This document shows positions 1 to 8,872 of a DNA stretch of 63,205 nucleotides, piece by piece; within the stretch, counting starts at the first letter, position 1, and each line of letters begins with the position of its first letter. Under the pieces are notes generated by a model, which had not been told where the DNA came from, ran no database searches, and saw only the letters and a list, made by a program, of their open reading frames with translations. Where the stretch lies: assembly GCA_964523395.1 (NCBI GenBank), contig CAZFXS010000013.1, forward strand, positions 1 through 63,205, written 5' to 3'. This DNA comes from JANYJZ01 sp964523395 (GTDB lineage Bacteria; Bacteroidota; Ignavibacteria; UBA10030; SZUA-254). The position numbers were made by a program, and so were the translations under genes.

Positions 1-55
1 GGTAAGCCGGACTGGATTTTGAGTCCAGCGCGTCTGCCAGTTCCGCCACTTCAGC
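1..55 (-). tRNA. tRNA-Leu (CAA), 3' part cut off by the window edge
   Basis: Read on the minus strand, the acceptor 5' arm GCTGAAG begins at 55, followed by a D-arm (GCGG...CGC) and an anticodon stem CTGGA/TCCAG closing a seven-base loop CTCAAAA, which gives anticodon CAA (leucine, UUG codon). The large D-loop fits a class II tRNA such as Leu. The variable arm, T-arm and 3' end lie outside the window, so the fold cannot be fully verified. Confidence 0.9.
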
Positions 56-117
56 GTACAACGAGAAAGCCATAAAGGGTTAGAAAAATGATGGCATGTC
101 TCAGAATTGTGCGCAAC

Positions 118-146
118 AATATACAAAATGCATTTCTGAAAAACAA
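118..146 (-). promoter_or_regulatory. Promoter for tRNA-Leu
   Basis: On the minus strand TTGTTT is followed after exactly 17 bases by TATATT. Transcription would start near 111, about 56 bases before the tRNA 5' end. It is back-to-back with the plus-strand promoter at 168-196. Confidence 0.6.
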
Positions 147-167
147 TGAATATACCTCAAGCTTCCA

Positions 168-196
168 TTGAATTCCGTAAATATTTTCTGTATCTT
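168..196 (+). promoter_or_regulatory. Promoter of the TPR/LppC/radC unit, leaderless type
   Basis: TTGAAT and TATCTT are separated by 17 bases. The expected start point (about 203) lies two bases before the ATG at 205, and no Shine-Dalgarno sequence precedes that ATG, so the mRNA would be essentially leaderless. Confidence 0.55.
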
Positions 197-204
197 TTCA
201 CGGT

Positions 205-1095
205 ATGAAGATGAATGAAATACAACTTGCACGCCTGATTGATCAGGCCCGTTCATTTGTTCAGGAGGAAAAATATCTTCACGCGATTCAGTTTTATCAA
301 AAGCTCATTCTCAATGAACCTTCATTTCTTCTGTCATACCTGGAACTGGCGGGACTCTACGCCGATATGGGCAGGCATGCGGCGGCAATTCAATTATTGT
401 CGGGAGCTGATTCTTCCATAGCAGGCAGTACCGAGATCATTTTCCTCCTTGGCACTCTTCACTCGCAAACGGAGCAGTACGACCGGGCGATTGCCTATTT
501 TAACAGGCTTATTCACAGGAAGCTTCCGCAGGTACATTTTCAGCTTGGCGTGGCATATTTTTTCAAAAATAATCTTGTACAGGCGGAGGAGCAATTCCGT
601 CAAACGCTGAAGTTGGATCCCCATTTCCCGAAAATCAATGAATCTTTAGGGGAGTTGCTCATCAAGCGGAAGGCATACACCGAAGCCGTTACCTTTCTTA
701 AAAAGGGAATAGACGCCGATCCTTACAGTGCAGTGAACCATTTTCTTCTCGGCGTTGCCTACAGTTGCCTGTACAACTGGAAGAGCGCCTACAATGAATA
801 TGTGATTGCGGTTGATATGGACCCGCACGAACCGCAGCACTGGCAGTTATGCGGGGAAACACTTATTCAGCTAAAACGGTACGACGAAGCAGAACCATAT
901 CTCAGGAAAGCGCTGGAACTTTTTCCGCAATCCGTTGAAGCACTCGTAGCGTTGGGGAAAATCTTTTCTGTGAAAGGGGATTCAACCCGGTCGGGAGAGT
1001 TTCTGAAAAAAGCCCGATCTATCAATCCCGTAACGGCACGCGAAGGCGAATCCAGATGGAAAATACGCCAAAGCGTAAAGCGGACAGAACCATAA
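205..1095 (+). CDS. Tetratricopeptide repeat protein
   Basis: A 296-aa protein made almost entirely of TPR helices-turn-helices; typical repeat signatures are seen at about residues 20-50, 75-105, 110-140, 145-175, 180-210, 215-245 and 250-280 (for example AEPYLRKALELFP). There is no signal peptide or membrane segment, so it is probably cytoplasmic and acts as a protein-protein scaffold; its partner cannot be told. The ATG at 205 was kept because the promoter ends only eight bases upstream and homologous TPR packing starts immediately. The LppC-like gene follows 15 bases downstream, suggesting one transcript that may continue into radC. Confidence 0.85.
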   Translation: MKMNEIQLARLIDQARSFVQEEKYLHAIQFYQKLILNEPSFLLSYLELAGLYADMGRHAAAIQLLSGADSSIAGSTEIIFLLGTLHSQTEQYDRAIAYFNRLIHRKLPQVHFQLGVAYFFKNNLVQAEEQFRQTLKLDPHFPKINESLGELLIKRKAYTEAVTFLKKGIDADPYSAVNHFLLGVAYSCLYNWKSAYNEYVIAVDMDPHEPQHWQLCGETLIQLKRYDEAEPYLRKALELFPQSVEALVALGKIFSVKGDSTRSGEFLKKARSINPVTAREGESRWKIRQSVKRTEP

Positions 1096-1110
1096 TCATT
1101 TATTACCTCT

Positions 1111-3096
1111 ATGTCTTGTATCACGCGCAGTATCCTGATAGTTCTTGCTTTAGTTAGTTTCTGTACGGCGAATGGATATTCTCAACGCTGGTTCGAATAT
1201 GATGCCGCCGCTGAAGCTCAATTTACAGAGGCAGTCAAGCTGTACGAGCTCAATGAATTTTCAAAGGCGGCACAGCGTTTTGATATTCTCCGCCAATCTT
1301 CAAAGCCTCACCAACGACTGACCGCGGCATACATCATGGCCGCGAAAGCCCGGTTTGAACTTAAGGATTACAATTCTGTGCTTTTGCTGTTGACGGAATA
1401 TCTGCAAAAATTTCCCAACAGCAGTTACCAGGCTGACGCCTACTACACGCTGTCGCTGACATCGTTTGTGCAGCGCCATTATGATGATGCAGCGCGTAAA
1501 CTTCTGCGCGGCATGGAAACCGGCAAAGATTCAGTCATTATGACCAAGTCGGCAGAATTGTTTGAAATTGTTGCTGACCGGCATTTGAGTGTTGATGTCC
1601 TGAGAACGCTGTACGCTTCTATTCATACACCGACCGTCCGCGACCTGGTAAAACTCAAGCTGGCCGAGAAACTTTTTGCCGGCGGTGAACCGTCCCGTGC
1701 CAGGACAATACTGGAAGACACGGTTACACAGGGATATTTCAGCGCGTACACCGCGAGGATCTCTGCAATGCGGAAGAAAATAGGCGCGGCCACAGGTTAT
1801 AAGATCGGGGCGTTGCTTCCTCTCATGAAGTCACTTGACAAGAATGCCGTCAAAACGCTTGCCGGTGAAGTTCTGGAAGGCATAACCTACGCGCTCGATG
1901 AGTATAAGGAACGCGCGGGCGCGTCTGCAGTAAGTATTACGCTTGATATCAGAGACACCGAGCGTGATTCTGCTCTTGCGGTGCAGGAGACACGGAACCT
2001 TGCCCGGTCACTTGAGACCATCGCAGTGATCGGTCCGCTCTTCAGCAATACAGCGATGCTCTGCGCACCTATCGCCAATGCCGCGAGGTTACCAATGATA
2101 TCGCCGACAGCCACTTCAAACGGTATTGCCGATGTTGGGCCGTATATATTTCAGGCAAACCCGGATTTTATTGCGCGGGGAAAGGCTGTGGCACAGTTTG
2201 CCTCACGCCAGCTCGGAATATCGCGTGTTGCGGTGCTGTCGCCCAAAGAAGGCGTGGGGAAATATGTCGCGGACAGTTTTCTTGCTGAAGCAGTGCAGGC
2301 AGGACTTGATGTGATGGCGTACGAGACGTACAGTCCGGCCGATGAAAATTTCCGTGAGCAATTCATGAACATCCGCCGTTCCGTCATGAAAAAGATTCCT
2401 ACAATTTCATTCGCGAAACGTTACTCTGAGGCGGAAATCTCCGGCATGATATCCGCAGGGGCAAGTGCGACGCTCATTGATTCCCTGCGATTGACCAAAG
2501 GATCTGTTTCGGCATCACAGCTCTTTGGCTCCCGCGGGAAAGAAATCGCCGACTCACTCGGTTTAATGGAGCTCCTTCCCGGAAACTACGCAGAGAATAT
2601 CGATACGCCGATGACAAAAATCCAGGGAATTTTTATTCCCGTGAATATGGCAAGCGAAATCGGAGGGATTACATCCCAGCTTTCTTTTTACAATATTAGG
2701 GCACAGATTCTTGGCGGCAATGAGTGGTACGAACCGCCGCAGTTGCAGGCAGCCCGGCAACATGTGAACGGCGCGATGTTTATTTCGGATTCATATTTTA
2801 CCACCGAGGACCCTGTATTCAAATTATTTGATGACGGATTTTTTCTGAAGTTCAAAAAACATCCGACAAAGTATACATTGTATGGATATGATACGATGAC
2901 ACTGCTTCTTGATCTTATTCAAAAAGGGGCCGTAACGCGTGAAGCCATTGCCGAGCAGCTTGCGCGTGTGACAGGCTTTCCCGGTTTGCACTCATCGATT
3001 AATCTTGCGTCGCGCAGAGTAAACTCTCATCTTCATGTGTTACGGTACGAAGATGGAAATGTCGTGCCGATCGGAGAAGTTTCAGTAGAACAATAA
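1111..3096 (+). CDS. Exported TPR plus LppC-like periplasmic binding protein
   Basis: 661 aa. An N-terminal signal peptide (hydrophobic stretch SILIVLALVSF, cleavage probably after NGYSQ) is followed by a TPR/Tol-Pal-type helical part (about residues 30-220) and then a type I periplasmic-binding fold (from IGALLPLM near 230 to the C-terminus) of the Peripla_BP_6 or LppC kind, with the motif VIGPLFSN. The same architecture, helical repeats then binding fold, is known in LpoA, an outer-membrane activator of penicillin-binding protein 1A. Here there is no lipobox cysteine, so it would be soluble or periplasmic rather than lipidated. Whether it senses a ligand, acts in peptidoglycan synthesis, or serves an amino-acid transporter cannot be decided; no ABC transporter genes are adjacent. 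Confidence 0.75.
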   Translation: MSCITRSILIVLALVSFCTANGYSQRWFEYDAAAEAQFTEAVKLYELNEFSKAAQRFDILRQSSKPHQRLTAAYIMAAKARFELKDYNSVLLLLTEYLQKFPNSSYQADAYYTLSLTSFVQRHYDDAARKLLRGMETGKDSVIMTKSAELFEIVADRHLSVDVLRTLYASIHTPTVRDLVKLKLAEKLFAGGEPSRARTILEDTVTQGYFSAYTARISAMRKKIGAATGYKIGALLPLMKSLDKNAVKTLAGEVLEGITYALDEYKERAGASAVSITLDIRDTERDSALAVQETRNLARSLETIAVIGPLFSNTAMLCAPIANAARLPMISPTATSNGIADVGPYIFQANPDFIARGKAVAQFASRQLGISRVAVLSPKEGVGKYVADSFLAEAVQAGLDVMAYETYSPADENFREQFMNIRRSVMKKIPTISFAKRYSEAEISGMISAGASATLIDSLRLTKGSVSASQLFGSRGKEIADSLGLMELLPGNYAENIDTPMTKIQGIFIPVNMASEIGGITSQLSFYNIRAQILGGNEWYEPPQLQAARQHVNGAMFISDSYFTTEDPVFKLFDDGFFLKFKKHPTKYTLYGYDTMTLLLDLIQKGAVTREAIAEQLARVTGFPGLHSSINLASRRVNSHLHVLRYEDGNVVPIGEVSVEQ

Positions 3097-3117
3097 TAAC
3101 ACCAAAGGGAGGAACAT

Positions 3118-3837
3118 ATGTCTCAACCACGGTCGTCCGTTAACGAACCGCCAACGTATCATTCAAAAATTACCCATTGGCCAAAAGCAGAACGTCCCCG
3201 GGAAAAATTACTTACTCACGGGGCATCCCTTCTCTCCGATTCGGAACTACTCGCGATACTCATCAGAACCGGTACCGGGAATATTACTGCAGTTGACCTT
3301 GCCAAGAAATTGCTCCAGGATTTCGGCTCCCTTCATCATCTTGCAGCGCGGACAGTTCAGGATCTGAAGCGGTACAGAGGCCTGGGAGAAGTGAAATCAC
3401 TCTCGCTTGTCGCCGCATTTGAAGTCGGCAGGAGGTCCGCTGTTGCAGACACGTTAGACCAAACGCGGATTATATCTCCCACAGATATCGTAAAGCGATT
3501 CCAGCCACTGCTACGGGACATGAAACACGAAGTATTTAAGGTGTTGTTGCTCGACAGCGCGAATCACCTTATCAGGGATGTGACAGTCTCGACAGGTATC
3601 CTTAACAGTTCACTTGTCCATCCGCGGGAGGTGTTTTCAAAAGCCATCACCGAGCCTGCGGCAAGCATTATTCTTCTGCATAATCATCCCAGCGGAAATC
3701 CAGAACCGAGCGCGGAGGATATGCAGATTACCCGCCAGCTCGTGGAAGCCGGAAAAATTATCGGAATTCCTGTTCATGACCATGTTATCCTTACGTCAAG
3801 TTCGTACACGAGTTTTGCGGAACGGGGGATTTTGTGA
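3118..3837 (+). CDS. radC: RadC-family JAMM protein
   Basis: 239 aa, the usual length of the family. The N-terminal part has a UPF0758 helix-hairpin-helix-like region (residues about 20-95: GASLLSDSELLAILIRTG). The C-terminal JAB1/MPN-like metal-binding domain carries HNHPSGNPEPSAED (residues about 188-201), the JAMM H-x-H...S...D signature. The start is fixed by an excellent Shine-Dalgarno sequence (AAAGGAGG, then ACAT) before the ATG. The cellular role of RadC is uncertain in general: the original recombination-repair assignment was withdrawn, and it is often used as a marker of DNA-metabolism loci. It is the last gene of the unit beginning at 205. Confidence 0.95.
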   Translation: MSQPRSSVNEPPTYHSKITHWPKAERPREKLLTHGASLLSDSELLAILIRTGTGNITAVDLAKKLLQDFGSLHHLAARTVQDLKRYRGLGEVKSLSLVAAFEVGRRSAVADTLDQTRIISPTDIVKRFQPLLRDMKHEVFKVLLLDSANHLIRDVTVSTGILNSSLVHPREVFSKAITEPAASIILLHNHPSGNPEPSAEDMQITRQLVEAGKIIGIPVHDHVILTSSSYTSFAERGIL

Positions 3838-3876
3838 GTATTCAGTGAAAGGAGAGTTAACGCGGTTACAGCGGGC

Positions 3877-3905
3877 TTGACAAATACTTTGATATTTCAT
3901 ATTAT
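3877..3905 (+). promoter_or_regulatory. Strong promoter upstream of phoH
   Basis: TTGACA (perfect) and TATTAT with a 17-base spacer. Start point about 3912, giving a leader of about 155 bases to the phoH start, interrupted by the terminator at 4004-4043. The leader begins with a perfect ten-base palindrome GTAACGTTAC (3912-3921), and GTTAC recurs at 3960-3964. Confidence 0.7.
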
Positions 3906-4003
3906 TGTTTCGTAACGTTACAGCTATTTTAGGGGTAAGACCAGCATAAGGAACATAAGGTTACTATTTTATCAGTATACAACATACGATCGTTTATTAT
4001 CAC

Positions 4004-4043
4004 GTGCCCTTTGTAGCTTTATGCGACAAGGGCATTTTTTCTT
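4004..4043 (+). terminator. Intrinsic terminator inside the phoH leader
   Basis: TGCCCTTTGT pairs with ACAAGGGCA (one bulged T) and is followed at once by TTTTTT. It sits between the promoter at 3877-3905 and the Shine-Dalgarno of phoH, so it can act as an attenuator rather than as the end of another gene. Confidence 0.7.
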
Positions 4044-4066
4044 TACCAAAAGAAAGGAGAATACAT

Positions 4067-5086
4067 CTGGCAGAACGAAAGTTAAAAGTTGAGGGAGTTG
4101 ATATGCTCAGGTTACTGGGCTTGAATGACGCCAATCTGCAGGTGCTTGAAGATAAATTTGATGCGAATATTACCGTACGAGGGGATAATATTTCGCTTCG
4201 CGGTGATCAGACCGAAGTCGAACAACTCGAAAAAGTGTTTAAAGAATTGATCTATATCCTGAATAAAAACGGGAATATTTCACTCAATGACGTTGATACC
4301 GTTGTCGATCTGGTGAAAGTGAACGGCGAACCTGCGGTTCCTAAAACTCTTGCTTCACAGTTAGGTGAGGAGGAAATGGAAACGACGGTCCTGTTTACCC
4401 GCAACGGAATTATTAAAGCAAAAACCACGGGACAACGTGAATATATCCGCCAAATCAGAAAAAATGATATTGTGTTTGCCATTGGTCCTGCTGGAACAGG
4501 AAAAACGTACCTGGCAGTTGCAATGGCAGTTGCGGCGTTGAAGAACCGTGAGATCATGAAAATTATTCTTGCGCGGCCGGCAGTCGAGGCGGGTGAAAGT
4601 CTTGGTTTTCTCCCCGGTGACCTTAAAGATAAGGTTGATCCCTATTTGCGCCCGCTCTATGACGCGCTCGATGATATGATTGCACCCGATAAACTGAAAA
4701 CATATATCGAGCGGAGAGTTATCGAGGTGGTTCCGCTGGCGTACATGCGCGGAAGAACCCTCAACAATGCTTATGTTATTCTTGACGAAGCGCAAAATGC
4801 TTCGGCAATGCAGATGAAAATGTTTCTGACAAGATTGGGTGCGAACTCAAAATCGATTATTACGGGTGATGTCACCCAAATCGATTTGCCGATGAAAACG
4901 GTTTCAGGCTTGGTTCAAATTCAGGATGTGCTGGGAAATATTGACGGCGTTCGATTCTGTTATTTCGACAGAAATGACGTTGTACGACACCGGCTCGTGA
5001 AAGATATCATTGATGCATACGATAAATTTCATTCAAGCGGCAAGTCTTCAACGAACGGAAACGGCGGAGCGAACGGAAGTCATTAA
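4067..5086 (+). CDS. phoH: PhoH-family ATPase (PhoH-like)
   Basis: About 339 aa. Walker A GPAGTGKT and Walker B ILDEAQNA lie in a RecD-like PhoH ATPase domain covering roughly residues 115-320; the N-terminal 100 residues are a KH-like region (LRLLGLNDANLQVLEDKF). PhoH-like (YbeZ) proteins are RNA-associated NTPases that work with YbeY and RNases. I place the start at the CTG at 4067: AAGGAG stands seven bases upstream, whereas the in-frame GTG at 4004 lies inside the terminator stem and has no ribosome site. The reading from 4067 (L/M-AERKLKVEGVD) looks like a family N-terminus. Expression is probably attenuated by the leader terminator. The stop codon overlaps that of convergent mazG. Confidence 0.9.
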   Translation: MAERKLKVEGVDMLRLLGLNDANLQVLEDKFDANITVRGDNISLRGDQTEVEQLEKVFKELIYILNKNGNISLNDVDTVVDLVKVNGEPAVPKTLASQLGEEEMETTVLFTRNGIIKAKTTGQREYIRQIRKNDIVFAIGPAGTGKTYLAVAMAVAALKNREIMKIILARPAVEAGESLGFLPGDLKDKVDPYLRPLYDALDDMIAPDKLKTYIERRVIEVVPLAYMRGRTLNNAYVILDEAQNASAMQMKMFLTRLGANSKSIITGDVTQIDLPMKTVSGLVQIQDVLGNIDGVRFCYFDRNDVVRHRLVKDIIDAYDKFHSSGKSSTNGNGGANGSH

Positions 5087-5853
5087 ACGGCAGTCGGATT
5101 ACCTTTTGATTCTTCCCAAAGCGCATCCATCTCTTCAAGGCTTGAGGAGTGGATATCTTTTCCCGTTTCTTTCAGTCTCTTTTCGATAAACCGGAATCGC
5201 GATGTGAATTTTTCGATTGTTCTGCGGAGAGCGTTTTCGGGGTTTGTCTGTATGAAACGGGAATAATTAACGATGGCGAAAAGCAGATCCCCGAGTTCAG
5301 ATTCAATATGTTCGGCGGAATTTTGTCCGATCGCTTCGTGAAGCTCCTTTGTTTCCTCTTCCACTTTTTTCCACGCGTCATCCCGGTGCTTCCAGTCGAA
5401 TCCCACTTTAGAGGCTTTTTCCTGCAACCGGTGGGCCCGCAAGAGGGCCGGCAGATGTTTTGGGACACCATCCATAAGCGATTCACGGCCTTCCTTCAAT
5501 TTTAATTTCTCCCAGTTCTGCTTCACCTCGGCTGCATCCTTCACGGTGGTTGATCCAAAGATGTGTGGATGCCGGAATATCATTTTCTCTTTTATCCCAT
5601 CAATGACCTGATCAAGGGTAAATTCCTTTCGTTCTTCAGCAATATTTGCATGAAAGACCACATGAAGCAACAGGTCGCCGAGCTCTTTTCTGAGTTCATC
5701 CCATTGCCCGTGATCAATGGTTTCCACAACCTCATATGCTTCTTCAATCAGACTATGCCGGATGGAAGCATGGGTCTGTTCTTTATCCCACGGGCACTCT
5801 TTTCTCAGTCGTTTAGTAATTGTTACAAAGTCGGTAAACTTTTCACCTGTCAT
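5083..5853 (-). CDS. mazG: Nucleoside triphosphate pyrophosphohydrolase MazG
   Basis: 256 aa, close to E. coli MazG. Two MazG domains: an N-terminal one with ECPWDKEQTHASI, EEAYEV and ELGDLLLHVVFHA (the E-x-x-E ... E-x-x-D metal ligands) and a C-terminal one with ELGDLLFAIVNYSRF. It hydrolyses non-canonical or excess NTPs to NMP and pyrophosphate in the cytoplasm. The start MTGEKF (ATG at 5851-5853) is preferred over longer in-frame starts because AAAGGA stands at the right distance before it. Its TAA shares the bases TTAA with the stop of phoH (convergent genes). Its own promoter is at 5880-5908. Confidence 0.95.
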   Translation of the reverse strand: MTGEKFTDFVTITKRLRKECPWDKEQTHASIRHSLIEEAYEVVETIDHGQWDELRKELGDLLLHVVFHANIAEERKEFTLDQVIDGIKEKMIFRHPHIFGSTTVKDAAEVKQNWEKLKLKEGRESLMDGVPKHLPALLRAHRLQEKASKVGFDWKHRDDAWKKVEEETKELHEAIGQNSAEHIESELGDLLFAIVNYSRFIQTNPENALRRTIEKFTSRFRFIEKRLKETGKDIHSSSLEEMDALWEESKGNPTAV

Positions 5854-5879
5854 AGCATCATTTCCTTTCATGAATTGAA

Positions 5880-5908
5880 AACGTAGAGAAATCTTCTCTG
5901 AGAAGCAA
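5880..5908 (-). promoter_or_regulatory. Promoter of mazG
   Basis: On the minus strand TTGCTT, 17 bases, TACGTT; start point about 5873, 20 bases before the mazG ATG, leaving room for its Shine-Dalgarno. The -10 is weak (TAnnnT only). Confidence 0.45.
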
Positions 5909-5921
5909 GGTAAAAACTTCA

Positions 5922-5950
5922 TTGGAAATCAGAATGAAATTGGCTATATT
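5922..5950 (+). promoter_or_regulatory. Promoter of the amidohydrolase gene
   Basis: TTGGAA, 17 bases, TATATT; start about 5957, leader about 43 bases. Divergent to the mazG promoter, about 14 bases apart. Confidence 0.6.
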
Positions 5951-5999
5951 GGCACGCAATTAAAATCATTTCTGAATTGTTATTTCTGCGGAATTAATA

Positions 6000-7673
6000 A
6001 TGTCGCATTTATCCAAGATAATTATTTTTATTGTCGGCCTTGGATCCTTTTTCTATTTTATTTCTCTTACCCCAAGAGCGGCGGATGTCCTTTATGTTAA
6101 CGGCATCGTTCATACTCTTGATAAGAATAATCACACTGCAGAAGCGGTTGCAGTTCGCGGAAAATATATCGTTGGTGTTGGTTCATCTCAGGATTTACAA
6201 AAACACTACAGGTCCAAACAGGTAATTGACTTACAGGGTGAGACCGTAATGCCCGGTTTTGTGGATGCCCATGTTCACATGCACGGCTATGGAAAACTGA
6301 TGCAGTCGATACTTCTGTATGGGATAACTTCTCCCGCTGAAATAATCCAGCTTGTAAAAGAGCGGGTAAACACCACAAATAAGGGTGAGTATATCATCGG
6401 ACGGGGGTGGGATCAGAATTTGTGGGCCGTAAAAGAATTTCCCAATGCAAAACTATTGGATAATGTGTCAGGTGAACATCCCGTTGTTCTTATCCGGGTG
6501 GATGGCCATGCCTGCTGGACCAATAGCGTAGCGATGAAACGTGCGGGAATTACCAAAGAAACAAAGGATCCGCCCGGCGGCAAAATAATCAGAGACGCAG
6601 CGGGAAATCCGACAGGAGTGTTCCTTGACGATGCAAGGGATCTGGTAGAATCTGTCATTCCACCGCAATCGTTTGACCAGGTAAAGGCAAATATTCTTAC
6701 CGCCATTGATGAATGCGCAAAACTCGGAATTACTGAAGTTCATGATACAGGAATAAATGAGCAGGAGATTGCCGTATATGAGTATCTTGCTAAAGAAAAA
6801 TTACTCCCCATCCGAGTGTATGCGTCAATTAGTCTGCCCGATAAAGCATGGAATACATGGAAGGAAAGAAAGCCTTTAATCGCGACCGGTGATGAAATGC
6901 TGACGATCCGTTCAGTGAAAGTGTATGTCGATGGCGCGCTTGGCTCGCGTGGCGCCGCACTCCTGGAGGAATATAAAGACGATCCCGGAAATAAAGGAAT
7001 ACTTATTACCCCGGAAGAAAAACTTGTTGAAGGTATAAGAGATGCAGTCCGGTCCGGCTATCAACCGCTTGTTCATGCTATCGGAGATCGAGGTAACCGT
7101 TTAGCGCTGGACGCGTTCGAGAAAGTTTCCGACGAATTGCAGCGAGATGATTTCCGCGGACGCATAGAACATGCGCAGGTTATTAATAAGAACGATATTC
7201 CCCGGTTTAATCAATTGCATATTTTGCCAAGTATGCAGCCGGTGCACGCGACGTCGGATATGTACTGGGCAGAAGCAAGGGTTGGCAAGAGTACGATTAA
7301 AGGCGCGTATGCCTGGAAGTCGTTAATCTCAAATGGCTCAATTATCCCCGGGGGTTCGGATGCGCCAAACGACGCGCTGAATCCGCTCTGGGGTTTTTAT
7401 GCCGCATCTACCCGCAGTGACAGGAACGGATATCCGCAAGAGGGATGGTATCGAGAGGAAAAAATGACACGTGAGGAAGCCGCGAGATGTTTTACCGAGT
7501 GGGCCGCGTACGGTGCTTTTGAAGAACATTACAAAGGTACTATTGAAGCCGGTAAGTGGGCTGATTTTACAATCTTGTCAAAAGATATAATGGAAATTCC
7601 GGCTCAGGAAATTCTCTCGACGGATGTTATAATGACGATAGTGAATGGCAAGGTTATTTACAAAAAACAGTAA
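6000..7673 (+). CDS. Amidohydrolase family 3 protein (YtcJ/AepA-like), membrane-anchored or exported
   Basis: 557 aa. A hydrophobic N-terminus (KIIIFIVGLGSFFYFISL) looks like a signal peptide or anchor; the composite-domain beta part follows (ADVLYVNGIVHTLDKNN). Metal-binding motif of the TIM barrel: FVDAHVHMHG (H-x-H), then later VHAIGDRGN, GRIEHAQ and GGSDAPN, the usual order in Amidohydro_3 enzymes. They hydrolyse amide or imine bonds of cyclic or N-acyl substrates; the substrate of this one cannot be told. The ATG at 6000 has no obvious Shine-Dalgarno. It stands alone between a promoter and a low-complexity intergenic stretch. Confidence 0.85.
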   Translation: MSHLSKIIIFIVGLGSFFYFISLTPRAADVLYVNGIVHTLDKNNHTAEAVAVRGKYIVGVGSSQDLQKHYRSKQVIDLQGETVMPGFVDAHVHMHGYGKLMQSILLYGITSPAEIIQLVKERVNTTNKGEYIIGRGWDQNLWAVKEFPNAKLLDNVSGEHPVVLIRVDGHACWTNSVAMKRAGITKETKDPPGGKIIRDAAGNPTGVFLDDARDLVESVIPPQSFDQVKANILTAIDECAKLGITEVHDTGINEQEIAVYEYLAKEKLLPIRVYASISLPDKAWNTWKERKPLIATGDEMLTIRSVKVYVDGALGSRGAALLEEYKDDPGNKGILITPEEKLVEGIRDAVRSGYQPLVHAIGDRGNRLALDAFEKVSDELQRDDFRGRIEHAQVINKNDIPRFNQLHILPSMQPVHATSDMYWAEARVGKSTIKGAYAWKSLISNGSIIPGGSDAPNDALNPLWGFYAASTRSDRNGYPQEGWYREEKMTREEAARCFTEWAAYGAFEEHYKGTIEAGKWADFTILSKDIMEIPAQEILSTDVIMTIVNGKVIYKKQ

Positions 7674-7708
7674 TTGGTCAATTGTAATTAGTCATTATTT
7701 AAAAATTG
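7671..7708 (+). repeat. Low-complexity phrase of the TAATTGGTCA/TAGTCATT type
   Basis: Reads TAATTGGTCAATTGTAATTAGTCATT and resembles the stretch at 34683-34722. It fills the gap before the aminotransferase and reaches its start codon. Confidence 0.45.
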
Positions 7709-7711
7709 AAC

Positions 7712-8848
7712 ATGTTTAAGCGCCGCTTATTTACCCCCGGACCAACTCTTGTACCTGAAAAGGTCATGCTCAGAATGGCTGAGCCGATGATACATCATCG
7801 CAACCCGGAATTCAACGAAATTGCCACCCGTGTTAACAGGAACCTTCAGTACCTTTTCCAGACAACGCAACCCGTTATTACATTGACGTGTTCAGGAACA
7901 GGCGGTGTGGAAGCAACTTTTGTGAGTTTATTCTCGCCCGGCGATACTATTATTTCCGTCAACGGCGGAAAGTTCGGTGAACGATGGGTGAAAATGCCCC
8001 GGGCGTATGGCATTAATGTCATTGAAATTAAAGTGGACTGGGGAACTTCGCCAACTCCCGATCAACTACGGACTGCATTGAAAGAAACCCCCAATGTAAA
8101 AGCAGTGTATCTGACACACAGCGAAACTTCCACCGGTGCCGCAACCGACGTGAAGGCGATTTCACAAGTCATTCATGAAACATCGCAGGCGTTAGTGTGT
8201 GTTGACGGAATTACGGCAATCGGCGCGCATGAATTCAGGTTTGATGAGTGGGGGATTGATGTCTGCGTCACCGGTTCACAAAAGGGTTTGATGATTCCCC
8301 CGGGGCTTGCATTCGTTGCGTTGAGCAAGCGGGCAATCGCGATGATGGAAACATCAACCATTCCGAAATTTTATTTTGATCTGCGTAAAGCGCTGAAATC
8401 CTATGATAAAAATGATACTCCGTGGACGCCGGCGGCATCATTGATGATTGGTGTTGATGCTGCGCTGGAGATGATTCGGGAGGAGGGGATCGAGAATATC
8501 TGGCGCCGGCATCAGCGGATGGCAAATGCTGTGCGTGCCGGTGTTCAGGCTCTCGGTCTGAAGCTGTTTTCAAATGTTGCTTCGTTCGCAGTTACCCCCG
8601 TTTGGGTTCCTGATGGAGTTGACTGGAAAGTGTTTAACAAGACTCTCAAAAACACCTACGGAATAACAGTGGCGGGCGGACAGGATGAATTTTCGGGGAA
8701 GATTTTCCGTATCTCTCATCTCGGATATTATGATGAGCTTGATATGGTTACCGTCATCGCGGCAATTGAACGGACGCTCCACGATTGCGGGTGGAAGTTT
8801 GAACAAGGCGCCGGAGTAAAAGCTGTTCAACGGTCTTTACAACAGTGA
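7712..8848 (+). CDS. Class-V aminotransferase (serine-pyruvate/alanine-glyoxylate type)
   Basis: About 378 aa, PLP-dependent. N-terminal signature LFTPGPTLVPEKVM and HHRNPEF (about residues 4-30) is typical of the soluble-hydrogenase/SGAT branch of class V. The PLP lysine is about Lys191 in TGSQKGLMIPPG; the upstream aspartate of the cofactor site lies in VCVDGITAIG. It could use serine, alanine or phosphoserine as amino donor. Because serA follows directly (24 bases), it may take the SerC role in serine synthesis, as in other lineages lacking classical serC; that is inference. Start: ATG at 7712 is preferred to the TTG six bases before it, though neither has a clear Shine-Dalgarno. Confidence 0.85.
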   Translation: MFKRRLFTPGPTLVPEKVMLRMAEPMIHHRNPEFNEIATRVNRNLQYLFQTTQPVITLTCSGTGGVEATFVSLFSPGDTIISVNGGKFGERWVKMPRAYGINVIEIKVDWGTSPTPDQLRTALKETPNVKAVYLTHSETSTGAATDVKAISQVIHETSQALVCVDGITAIGAHEFRFDEWGIDVCVTGSQKGLMIPPGLAFVALSKRAIAMMETSTIPKFYFDLRKALKSYDKNDTPWTPAASLMIGVDAALEMIREEGIENIWRRHQRMANAVRAGVQALGLKLFSNVASFAVTPVWVPDGVDWKVFNKTLKNTYGITVAGGQDEFSGKIFRISHLGYYDELDMVTVIAAIERTLHDCGWKFEQGAGVKAVQRSLQQ

Positions 8849-8872
8849 TTATAACAATTGACTTCAAATTTC

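Noticed and set aside
4004..4066. GTG at 4004 as phoH start
   Set aside because: It lies in the stem of an intrinsic terminator and has no Shine-Dalgarno; CTG 4067 has AAGGAG seven bases upstream.
5949..5965. TTGGCACG before the amidohydrolase as a sigma-54 site
   Set aside because: The -12 part (TTGCW) is absent at the right distance; a sigma-70-type site explains the gene.
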